Below, piece after piece: positions 56,822-64,000 of a stretch of DNA of 64,000 nt. Every line of letters begins with the position of its first letter. Position 1 is the stretch's first letter. A program made the position numbers and the translations under genes. Under the pieces are notes generated by a model. That model was not told where the DNA came from. It did not search any database and saw only the letters and a list, made by a program, of their open reading frames with translations. This DNA is from Legionella bozemanae. Lineage in GTDB: Bacteria > Pseudomonadota > Gammaproteobacteria > Legionellales > Legionellaceae. The stretch covers positions 1-64,000 of the forward strand of contig NZ_LBAW01000022.1 in assembly GCF_001648595.1 (NCBI RefSeq). Direction: 5' to 3'.

Positions 56822-57511
56822 TTACAATTTCTGATATTTCCCAGTATTAAAAACTAAGTAGGCTTCGCCATTCTCAGATAGAACCTTAGCGAAAGGAAAG
56901 ATATTTTGAATAACTGAACTATTGAGGTTACTACCTAACCATTCGATTGAGTAAACTTCCGCTGAATCAAAGCCAGAGTGTGTATTCTTTAAGTTCAGAG
57001 TGAATGCCCGAGTAAATGAGGCTGGAAGTTTATGAATTAATTGAATTGCCTCAGGGATAGTGAGTTTATTGCAATTAAAAATGAGCTTAATATGTGCAAT
57101 GGTATTTGTATTGGTTGGAATAAAAACAACGACACTTTCTTGATCAAGTTGTTTTGCTAAAATTGAAGCGATGAGAAAGGTTTTTGAGAGAGATAGTTTC
57201 TGTAATGGCGAAACAAAAAAAATTTCTGCATTTTCCGCCGTAAACTGTTGTGTCTCTTGCAGAGTATATGTTCCGAGCATACTTTTAAATTCGCCCAACT
57301 CCATATGCTGCTGTTGTAGTATGCGAATAGCATTTTTTTTCAGTTCATATTGCTCTTTACCAGTTAAGCGTTGATAAGCCTTTTCAATATCAAGAATTTG
57401 GTTGTTGTTTGAGTAGTAAAATTGAATACTATTTGATTTGGTATAACCTAATGTGCAATAGAGAAAAAAATATGATAAAACAAAAAAATACCATAACTTT
57501 CTTATCCACAT
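56822..57511 (-). CDS. secreted hypothetical protein
   Basis: 229 residues from ATG 57511, with AGGGA 8 bases upstream; the frame extends upstream without support. It begins M-W-I-R-K-L-W-Y-F-F-V-L-S, a Sec signal peptide or anchor (about 4-24). The rest is soluble with alternating helices and strands. No family recognised. Same strand as the two genes preceding it. Function not assigned. Confidence 0.55.
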   Translation of the reverse strand: MWIRKLWYFFVLSYFFLYCTLGYTKSNSIQFYYSNNNQILDIEKAYQRLTGKEQYELKKNAIRILQQQHMELGEFKSMLGTYTLQETQQFTAENAEIFFVSPLQKLSLSKTFLIASILAKQLDQESVVVFIPTNTNTIAHIKLIFNCNKLTIPEAIQLIHKLPASFTRAFTLNLKNTHSGFDSAEVYSIEWLGSNLNSSVIQNIFPFAKVLSENGEAYLVFNTGKYQKL

Positions 57512-57614
57512 AGAAATATTCCCTGGCTTTGCAGTAATAAGAAATATTAGACCATTTTGGTTACCCAAATTGAAAAATTGATAACCATAGTGAGTGTATA
57601 CAGTGTAAAAAATC

Positions 57615-58349
57615 TTAGCTTATCACTGGTAAAGTACTCTCACTTGCAAGATCAAGTACTGGATCAATGAATATTTCTATGGAATCACTGAATTCTTCTT
57701 TAAATTCTTCAGATTCTATGTAAGCGGCGAGTTCCTCTTTAAATGCAATTAAAGCAATTTCCAGCTCTTTAGGATCCCATTTAATTGCATATTGATTTGT
57801 TGGTACGGTCTTAGATTTTGCAATTAGATCAAACATTAATCCTGGTATGGGGCCTCGTAAAGGAACACCAGGGATAAATTCATGTTCTGGATCGCCTCTA
57901 CCCCAAAGATGCAGATGAAGCATACCTGGTTCTTCTTCATTTCCTATAATAATTTCCCGGGTTCTCTCGTCAAAATACTGGGAATTATTGCCAAGTTGAG
58001 CAAATTGTGGAATAAGGCCCATATTTTTATAAACTTGCTCCATCATTGCAGTAACTGCATTTAATCCTCTTTCTTCGGCAACTGTATATGGACGATTCAA
58101 CGCAGAAGAAATGTCTGAATTACTATTATTCAGGTATCTTATTATAGTTCTATATCCTCTGCAGTCGGTAGGATTCAAGATGACGGAGTAATTGTACTTT
58201 CCTTTTACTTTTACGTGAGCAATAGATGTTCCTGCTCTCGTATAATCAATTGCCCAGTGATCTTTGGGATAGTCATATTTAAAAAATTTAATTGAATTTA
58301 AATAACTGGTAGAGGTTTTTTTGCCCATGATGCTTATTTTTTCATGCAT
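57615..58349 (-). CDS. hypothetical protein with HLHLW motif
   Basis: 244 residues from ATG 58349, with AGGAA 8 bases upstream; a longer frame adds a hydrophobic stretch lacking a ribosome site. The motif L-H-L-H-L-W-G-R-G-D-P-E-H-E-F-I is distinctive and recalls, without proof, HIT-like nucleotide-binding folds. The C-terminal region is rich in Glu and Asp, ending in an acidic tail, compatible with an E-block signal. It lies 133 bases downstream of the 791-residue candidate effector on the same strand, so it may be co-transcribed. Confidence 0.55.
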   Translation of the reverse strand: MHEKISIMGKKTSTSYLNSIKFFKYDYPKDHWAIDYTRAGTSIAHVKVKGKYNYSVILNPTDCRGYRTIIRYLNNSNSDISSALNRPYTVAEERGLNAVTAMMEQVYKNMGLIPQFAQLGNNSQYFDERTREIIIGNEEEPGMLHLHLWGRGDPEHEFIPGVPLRGPIPGLMFDLIAKSKTVPTNQYAIKWDPKELEIALIAFKEELAAYIESEEFKEEFSDSIEIFIDPVLDLASESTLPVIS

Positions 58350-58482
58350 ACTATATTCCTTTAGATTAAAAAAATTAATGTTGGTAGTAGGTATTTGTGA
58401 AGAAAAAACAGATAAGAAAATTTGCAGAAATGGTATTAATAAAATAATTTTGCTTATTAGTTGAGATATTAACACCATTTTT

Positions 58483-60858
58483 TTATCCTACTTTAATATT
58501 ACTTACAGAAGATGAGGCTTCTGTGGCGGTTGTCGATCTTTGATGGTTGACGCTTTCTTCCCTGGAAGGTTCCATTTGTAGAAAGAATCGAGCTAACTCA
58601 AGTTTTACATGATGTTTACTTGCTAAAACTTGGGCATAAATTGACGTATCATTCATAGCATATTCAAGAAAGGCGCCAACATCCGGATCAATGCTGAAGT
58701 ATTTCATCAAATCGAGAGTCACATTATTTTTTTTAAAAATTTCTTGAACTTTTTGATCATGTAAAATATCCATAACTTCAAGCATCCCATGATAACCGCG
58801 TTTTGCATATACAGCCACCAATTGTATCAAAAAAAGATTAATATCTTGACTTAAATTGGGATCTTTTTGATTTTCTTGCATATAACGATTAAGCATAAAC
58901 ACTATATTGCAAGTATGTCCGGAAATTGAGCCCACATATGCGGACCGAAAACGCTTGTTAGACCAAAACCATTGTGTAGAGCTTGTTTCTTTTTTAGGTG
59001 AAACTTCACTGGAATCTACAAGCATGTTACGCATGGGATCACGTTGTGCATCAAAGAAGGTAGGAGAAATTGAACGCATTACACCTCCTGCGGAGTTCCA
59101 GACGTCCTCTCCAACTTTATCTGCTGAAGTTTCAAATTTTCTTTCTAAAATACCCGTTTTTTTATCTTTTGGTATCCGATCTCTTGTATTATAAGCCGGA
59201 CAAGATTTCATGAAATGTTCTAATTGTTCTGTATTGTATTTTTCTTTATCCTTATATCCGTTAGCAAAAATACAAATTTTTCTTTCCATTTCTAGAGGAG
59301 AACTTACAAGACCTTCTGGCCCAAGGAAGAAATTTAATATTTTATTTGCTGCATTAAGCGTTTGTAACCTTAACTTACTGTCATCGAATAGACCTTCTAA
59401 AGGTTTACCTATGAGAGTTAAAGTCTCTTCTGAATGAGTTAATCCATTTATATATTGTGCAAGACGCGTTTCAAAAAAACGTCGTGTATCATTATTTTTA
59501 TGATCCAGTTCTTTAACTGATTGACATATAGAGCGAACATATTGCTCATAGCCGACAGGGAAACCATCTGGTAAAGTAAGTTCTTGAAAATGTTTTTCAA
59601 TCGACTTCAAACATTCTTCATAGTCAATAAATAAATAGTCAGCAGCTAATTTTTGGAGGAATTCTTTTGATGCGAGTTTATTTGATTTTAAATAGCCAAT
59701 GGTTATAACAATAAAAATGGATTGATCGACGTTTTTTGTAATAATGTTTAAATATTGTTGATGCGTTATTTTGGCAGGTATGTAACTTTGATCACCAATA
59801 AAAGGCCTAAAACCAGGTAGCAAAGAATCAAATGATAAATCAGTAAGCTGTGAAAGTACTGGCATTTTCACTTGGGGTTCAGTTTGACCTAGTAATTTTG
59901 GTAACAACTCCTTTTTTGTACGCATGCTTAAACAAATACCTGATCTGTCTTTTGATGATTCTGGTATGGATTGAAACACATTTAATAGGAGAGAAATTAA
60001 AGGTTTTGCTTCTTCTTTGGCAAGCTCTACTTGAACATAACCTAAGATTGAAGAGTTCAAAATAGCGAGAGGATCTCGTTTGTGTAAATCTAAAAGCTTT
60101 GTATAGTGATCAAAGTTTGATAATTCATATAGATCTAGCTCTATCATAAGCTCTTTAAAAAGAGCTATGTTTTTGGTCAAAATCGCCTTCAAAAACATTG
60201 CCCTTAAATGCTGTTTTTGATCTTTATTATTGCCATTAATTTTATCGGTTATAAGAGAAAAAAGCACTTTAATTGGCTCTCTCTTTGACAAAGGCTGCAA
60301 TGTATTTCCTGCTGATGCCATTTGAATCATAGGAGTTGACGAGCTACTTAAGTTTGGTTTTTTAAAAAAAATATCGTGCTCGTCATTTATTCCTTTTTCT
60401 ATTTTGATATGTGGTTTTGCAACGAGCTCTCTTGTCTCAATAGAAGATTTTTCAACAAGTGTTCTCGCTTCAATAGAAGATTTTTCAACAAGTGTTCTCG
60501 CTTCAATAGAGGATTTTTCAACAAGCGCTCTTGCCTCAATAGAGGATTTTTCAACAAGCGCTCTTGCCTCAATAGAGGATTTTTCAACAAGCGCTCTTGC
60601 CTCAACAGAAGATTTTTCAACAAGTGTTCTTGCCTCAACAGAAGATTTTTCAACAAGTGTTCTTGCCTCAATAGAGGATTTTTCAACAAGTGTTCTTGCC
60701 TCAACAGAAGATTTTTCAATAAACACCGTTGTTTTTTCAGCTGTTTGCTGTATCACTGGAGGAGTGCTATAAGGTACTTTCACTAATTCAGTAACATCTG
60801 ATGTAGTTTCCTGAGGGGTTTTATTTAATAATGAAAGAATATCTTGATAGCTTCGCAT
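58483..60858 (-). CDS. candidate Dot/Icm effector with nine 11-residue repeats
   Basis: 791 residues, no signal peptide. Residues 48-146 hold nine tandem 11-residue units of the form E-K-S-S-(I/V)-E-A-R-(T/A)-L-V, a hendecad pattern expected to form an amphipathic helix or hendecad coiled coil. The rest, about 200-780, is largely helical and unlike any family I recognise. The tail is rich in Ser, Thr and Glu. Upstream is a PmrA box 7 bases from a TATAGT -10. A weak ribosome site precedes the ATG. Host-directed secretion is inferred from promoter and architecture. Confidence 0.75.
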   Translation of the reverse strand: MRSYQDILSLLNKTPQETTSDVTELVKVPYSTPPVIQQTAEKTTVFIEKSSVEARTLVEKSSIEARTLVEKSSVEARTLVEKSSVEARALVEKSSIEARALVEKSSIEARALVEKSSIEARTLVEKSSIEARTLVEKSSIETRELVAKPHIKIEKGINDEHDIFFKKPNLSSSSTPMIQMASAGNTLQPLSKREPIKVLFSLITDKINGNNKDQKQHLRAMFLKAILTKNIALFKELMIELDLYELSNFDHYTKLLDLHKRDPLAILNSSILGYVQVELAKEEAKPLISLLLNVFQSIPESSKDRSGICLSMRTKKELLPKLLGQTEPQVKMPVLSQLTDLSFDSLLPGFRPFIGDQSYIPAKITHQQYLNIITKNVDQSIFIVITIGYLKSNKLASKEFLQKLAADYLFIDYEECLKSIEKHFQELTLPDGFPVGYEQYVRSICQSVKELDHKNNDTRRFFETRLAQYINGLTHSEETLTLIGKPLEGLFDDSKLRLQTLNAANKILNFFLGPEGLVSSPLEMERKICIFANGYKDKEKYNTEQLEHFMKSCPAYNTRDRIPKDKKTGILERKFETSADKVGEDVWNSAGGVMRSISPTFFDAQRDPMRNMLVDSSEVSPKKETSSTQWFWSNKRFRSAYVGSISGHTCNIVFMLNRYMQENQKDPNLSQDINLFLIQLVAVYAKRGYHGMLEVMDILHDQKVQEIFKKNNVTLDLMKYFSIDPDVGAFLEYAMNDTSIYAQVLASKHHVKLELARFFLQMEPSREESVNHQRSTTATEASSSVSNIKVG
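60421..60717. repeat. 9 x 33-bp tandem repeat in coding DNA
   Basis: Nine units of 33 bases with few differences, no spacers, each encoding one 11-residue repeat of the candidate effector. Long open frames on other strands here are only by-products of the periodicity. Confidence 0.88.
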
Positions 60859-60891
60859 GTACGCACATCACCCATGACAATTTTTTCGCGT

Positions 60892-60924
60892 ACTATACAT
60901 CGAAAAGATTAAGAGAAAATTAAG
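60892..60924 (-). promoter_or_regulatory. PmrA box and -10 of the repeat-effector gene
   Basis: On the minus strand CTTAATTTT and CTTAATCTT (60924-60905) are separated by two bases. TATAGT (60897-60892) follows after 7 bases. The start codon lies 33 bases downstream. Confidence 0.75.
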
Positions 60925-61090
60925 CACTCAGGATGTAAAACATCTTGATTGATAATAAAGTGTTCATTTGCTATTCTTTTATAATAAATTCAAGCTGAAA
61001 AAAGATATAAGTAGTTTATTGACAGAGCAACCAAGTCTTTGTACTCTTTTTGCTTTATTTGAGATTATTTATTACTTGGTTGGGGTGAAA

Positions 61091-61882
61091 ATGGGTGATG
61101 TCGCTGAGGTTCGGTATGTAAAAAGCAATAATGTTGAGCCCGAGTTTCTTCATCTTGTTGACTCAGTTTATAATAACGCCTACCAACAAGTAGATGAGAC
61201 CCTTACACGATGTCCGCATTTTATTAATAGAGTCATTACTCCAATAAATCAATCTCTTTTATCCTCAATACTTTCTAAAAAAACAATTGATTACACGATG
61301 TTAAATATTCTTGTCAAATATAATGTTTCATTTACCTATCCTATTAATATTATGGGAGATACGCCTCTTGAACATGCGTGTAAAATGAGAGAATTATCTT
61401 TGTTCGATTATTTGGTAAGCCACGGTATATCAATTTCGGAATCAGCAGCTCACAAGTTGTTATATAAAGCTAAAGATATCAAAACGATTAACTGTAAAGA
61501 AATTTTACAGCTTTACTCTATGGTTATGAAAATGGGAGGAATGCCGATAGTTGCTGAAATGAAAGATAGTGAGGGGCATACTTTTAAAGCTAAGGCGCAG
61601 CAGGTCTATCTAACAAATAAATCGCAGGGCATTTTGCGATACGACTTGTGGCGTTTACTGTGTCTGGCTGAAGAATCTTGTGCTGCGCGAATTGAAATGA
61701 ATGAGGGAAGTAAAACTTTAGAGAATGAACTTTCACGCATTGTCGAGCGTTTCCATGAAAAAGAAAAATCAGATATTTCTTTAGGAGACTCAATAGTGTC
61801 TCTATTTAACGCGGGGGGAAGACATGTAGAGTCTTCTGGTTACTCGGTTCTTGAGACTCAAAAAAATAAGCCCCCTATTTAA
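61091..61882 (+). CDS. hypothetical protein with possible ankyrin-like segment
   Basis: About 263 residues from ATG 61091, with GGGGTG upstream; an upstream extension to 60968 lacks support. The segment G-D-T-P-L-E-H-A-C-K-M-R-E-L-S-L-F-D-Y-L reads like one ankyrin repeat, and flanking helices could be degenerate repeats. No signal peptide. It is divergent from the repeat effector and may be a Legionella accessory or effector protein. Function not assigned. Confidence 0.55.
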   Translation: MGDVAEVRYVKSNNVEPEFLHLVDSVYNNAYQQVDETLTRCPHFINRVITPINQSLLSSILSKKTIDYTMLNILVKYNVSFTYPINIMGDTPLEHACKMRELSLFDYLVSHGISISESAAHKLLYKAKDIKTINCKEILQLYSMVMKMGGMPIVAEMKDSEGHTFKAKAQQVYLTNKSQGILRYDLWRLLCLAEESCAARIEMNEGSKTLENELSRIVERFHEKEKSDISLGDSIVSLFNAGGRHVESSGYSVLETQKNKPPI

Positions 61883-61943
61883 AAATAAATTATATCTTCC
61901 TGATCTCCAATTGGAAGAGAATGGAGATAATTTGAATGAAAAA

Positions 61944-63047
61944 TTAATCGTATTGTATTTTGAGCATCATAGATTCTAAGGTTAAGCCAGGTCCAAAAGC
62001 ACAGCTAAAAATATGTTTTGCCTTATCCAGATTATTTAACTTATCCCAAATATTTTTTAAAACAAATAAAATCGTTGCTGAGGACATATTCCCATAATTT
62101 CTTAATACATTGTAAGAATGTTGATTGTCCTGAGCGGTAATCTTTAATGCTTTTTCACACGCTTGCAGAATTTTAATACCCCCTGGGTGAATTGCGTAAA
62201 AATCTATATCATTAAAAGAATAATTAGATTGCTTTAACAGTTTTTCTGTAAATATTAAAATGCCAGATTCAATTGCTTCAGACACGTATGCGCTTAGTAT
62301 GATGTCAAATCCATAGTCCGTAATAGTCCATGCCATCTCCTGGCTAGTTTGTGGAACCAGATCACAATAAAAGGACTCTATATTAAAACATTTGGGTAAA
62401 TTCGTTTTCCCCTGAATCAATGCTGCTGCAGCTCCATCAGCAAAAATAGCATTCGAAATTATATTCTCTATATTGAAGGTATCTTGAAAATGTATTGTAC
62501 AAAGCTCAACGCATACTAAAAGTACATTGGAGTTAGGCTCTGTTTGGCAGAATGCATCGGCTACTTTTAAGCCATTAAATGCTCCATAACAGCCCATAAA
62601 ATTAATCGCCGTACGTTTTACAGATGGGGACAAATTAAGTTTTTGGACAATTTCAATATCAATTCCAGGAGCATACATGCCTGTACAACTGACCGTAATT
62701 AAATGAGTAATATTTTTCCTGTCAAACTCAATGCTATTTAAGCAATTTTCGATGGAAGTTATGGCTAAGTTAAGGGCATTATCTTTATATAAATTCATTC
62801 TTTGGGACGTAGATGGAAAACTTTCTTTTGGAGTATTAGGGAAAAATTCAAATTCTCCTGGTTGTTTACAATAGTCTGTTAATACACTATATCGGGTTTC
62901 AATTCCTGAAGATTTATAAATTTTTTTCAATACTTTTTTTTGTAGTGCATCAAGATGAAATCCTATGGAAATAAGATCCGCAATCTCATCTTGTGTTCGC
63001 ATAAATGGAGGTGTTGCTATACCAATTGCAGTAATTTTTGATTGCAT
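61944..63047 (-). CDS. type III polyketide synthase
   Basis: 367 residues, chalcone-synthase fold. The catalytic triad is complete: Cys153 in F-M-G-C-Y-G, His287 in A-I-H-P-G-G and Asn320 in Y-G-N-M-S-S. Such enzymes extend acyl-CoA starters with malonyl-CoA to give alkylpyrones, resorcinols or phloroglucinols. The starter unit cannot be read. It is divergent from a methyltransferase and an FAD oxidoreductase, which probably tailor its product. Confidence 0.92.
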   Translation of the reverse strand: MQSKITAIGIATPPFMRTQDEIADLISIGFHLDALQKKVLKKIYKSSGIETRYSVLTDYCKQPGEFEFFPNTPKESFPSTSQRMNLYKDNALNLAITSIENCLNSIEFDRKNITHLITVSCTGMYAPGIDIEIVQKLNLSPSVKRTAINFMGCYGAFNGLKVADAFCQTEPNSNVLLVCVELCTIHFQDTFNIENIISNAIFADGAAAALIQGKTNLPKCFNIESFYCDLVPQTSQEMAWTITDYGFDIILSAYVSEAIESGILIFTEKLLKQSNYSFNDIDFYAIHPGGIKILQACEKALKITAQDNQHSYNVLRNYGNMSSATILFVLKNIWDKLNNLDKAKHIFSCAFGPGLTLESMMLKIQYD

Positions 63048-63184
63048 TTTTTCCCTTTTTTAAATATCTCCTTCAATATAAACAAATTTATTACCGCTTA
63101 CGAGTTTATTTAGAGCTGTAAATCATTTATTGCAATGTTTAAGTATACAATGCAAAATAAAAATTTCTCATTATTAAAAATGAA

Positions 63185-63880
63185 ATGGCCCAATTTAAAG
63201 TACGATCAAAAGAAAAGGAAATCATTGATCTAGGTCAGGATTTTTATACACCACAAGAATACTCTCACTCTTTAAAAAAATTATTTAAAATTAATAGATT
63301 GATGGGTATTTTTAAACGTACGGTCAATGTGCTTCAACAATTCCCCTCTGACTCAGTATTGACGGATGTAGGATGCGGTGGCGGCTTATTCTTACTAAAT
63401 CTTAGTAAATATTACCCTAAAATGCGCATGCTGGGGTTAGATATTTCTACAGAAGCGATTAAACTTGCAGAAAAAGAAGTACTGGAATGGCAGCTAAAAA
63501 ATGGAAATACCTTAGTCGAGTTTCAGTTGCAACTGCAGCCAGAGCTCGAAATCAAAGAAAATATAGATATCATTTTACTCAATTTGGTCTGCCATCATCT
63601 GGATGATGAAGAATTGGTTTCTCTCTTAATCAAAGCCCATGAAACAACGCATAAGGCAATGATAATCAATGATCTGCATCGCAATTTTATTGCTTATTGG
63701 CTTTATAAAATGATCAGTCCTTTATTTCGCAACCGACTTATAACCCATGATGGTTTACTATCAATTCAAAAGAGTTTTACCAGAAAAGAATTGGAATTTT
63801 TATTGCAACAAGCACGTATTAAAAATTATCAAATCAAATGGCGCTTCCCATTTTGGTGGAGTATTCTTATTTTAAAATAG
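63185..63880 (+). CDS. class I SAM methyltransferase
   Basis: 231 residues with motif I V-G-C-G-G-G (about 59-64), the acidic L-G-L-D-I-S at about 83-88 and D-I-I-L-L-N-L near 123. Position between a type III polyketide synthase and an FAD oxidoreductase suggests O- or C-methylation of a polyketide. No ribosome site is obvious. The next gene starts 15 bases after its stop, so they form an operon. Confidence 0.85.
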   Translation: MAQFKVRSKEKEIIDLGQDFYTPQEYSHSLKKLFKINRLMGIFKRTVNVLQQFPSDSVLTDVGCGGGLFLLNLSKYYPKMRMLGLDISTEAIKLAEKEVLEWQLKNGNTLVEFQLQLQPELEIKENIDIILLNLVCHHLDDEELVSLLIKAHETTHKAMIINDLHRNFIAYWLYKMISPLFRNRLITHDGLLSIQKSFTRKELEFLLQQARIKNYQIKWRFPFWWSILILK

Positions 63881-63895
63881 TATGGATTAAACCCT

Positions 63896-64000
63896 ATGAC
63901 TCTGGATGCGCTTGTCATTGGAGGAGGGCCTTCTGGCGTAACTACTGCATTATTACTTGCTGACGCAGGTTGGTCAGTTGGGCTGGTCGAAAAGAAAAAA
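63896..64000 (+). CDS. FAD-dependent oxidoreductase, 5' end only
   Basis: The first 35 codons, running off the window. V-I-G-G-G-P-S-G-V-T-T-A with the following acidic end of the Rossmann strand (L-V-E-K) is the FAD/NAD-binding start of the geranylgeranyl-reductase or monooxygenase type. It likely completes the type III polyketide cluster. Confidence 0.8.
   Translation, partial: MTLDALVIGGGPSGVTTALLLADAGWSVGLVEKKK

Noticed and set aside
58366..58385. TTAAT pair upstream of the H-L-H-L-W gene
   Set aside because: Spacing is 9 rather than 11 bases, so it does not match the PmrA element; the run is mostly T-rich.
60421..60717. 33-bp direct repeats suggesting CRISPR, and long frames on the other strands
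   Set aside because: No spacers; the repeats encode 11-residue units on the minus strand, and the other frames are open only because 33 is a multiple of three.

Overview
The window looks like chromosomal DNA of a Legionella species. It is AT-rich and tightly packed. It carries a pilB-pilC-pilD cluster, several coiled-coil or orphan proteins of the kind Legionella secretes through Dot/Icm, and three promoters with tandem CTTAATATT-like half-sites, the motif known for the Legionella PmrA response regulator. No rRNA, tRNA, phage, integrase, insertion sequence or CRISPR array was found. The species cannot be fixed from this window, and all homology statements rest on motif recognition, without database searches.

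Layout. 0.2-7 kb: a GGCT-like protein, an MFS transporter preceded by a valine-rich leader peptide, a coiled-coil candidate effector, a relic of an amino-acid permease, a DDAH-like hydrolase, a zinc alcohol dehydrogenase and an Hsp20. 7-14 kb: a MaoC-Pta fusion, a small membrane protein, a rhodanese, a large membrane protein and a CopA-CopB fusion. 14-18 kb: a PmrA-box-linked flavoprotein, an orphan protein and a YafY/WYL regulator. 18-26.4 kb: two aldo-keto reductases, a 3-hydroxyisobutyrate-dehydrogenase-like enzyme, decayed genes (a HAD hydrolase, and an arginase-family/LysR pair), an RlmM-like methyltransferase, an SDR, an AhpD-like protein, an HPF-type ribosome factor and a CBS protein. 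26.5-33.6 kb: a fatty-acid-hydroxylase-like membrane enzyme, a HAD phosphatase, pilD, pilC, pilB and a methyltransferase. 33.6-46 kb: an orphan protein, a DUF1820 protein, hypoxanthine phosphoribosyltransferase, an SDR, an orphan, an aminopeptidase N with an altered GAMEN loop, a 2H-phosphoesterase-like candidate effector, a GAF-cyclase, two related His/Cys proteins (one behind a PmrA box), a broken methyltransferase and a UPF0114 protein. 46-54.4 kb: an alpha-2-macroglobulin and PbpC, divergently arranged. 54.4-61.9 kb: accessory DNA with a REP pair, a truncated gene, an atypical SDR, a repeat-rich secreted protein, two orphans and a 791-residue candidate effector with nine 11-residue repeats and a PmrA box. 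61.9-64 kb: a type III polyketide synthase, a methyltransferase and the start of an FAD oxidoreductase.

How it works together. Housekeeping and envelope functions (type IV pili and type II secretion processing, PbpC with alpha-2-macroglobulin, copper defence) alternate with what look like host-interaction genes. The best regulatory signals are the valine leader in front of a transporter and the three PmrA boxes, each exactly 7 bases upstream of a -10 hexamer. At least five genes are decayed, some beside REP-like hairpins, so the accessory parts are being actively remodelled.
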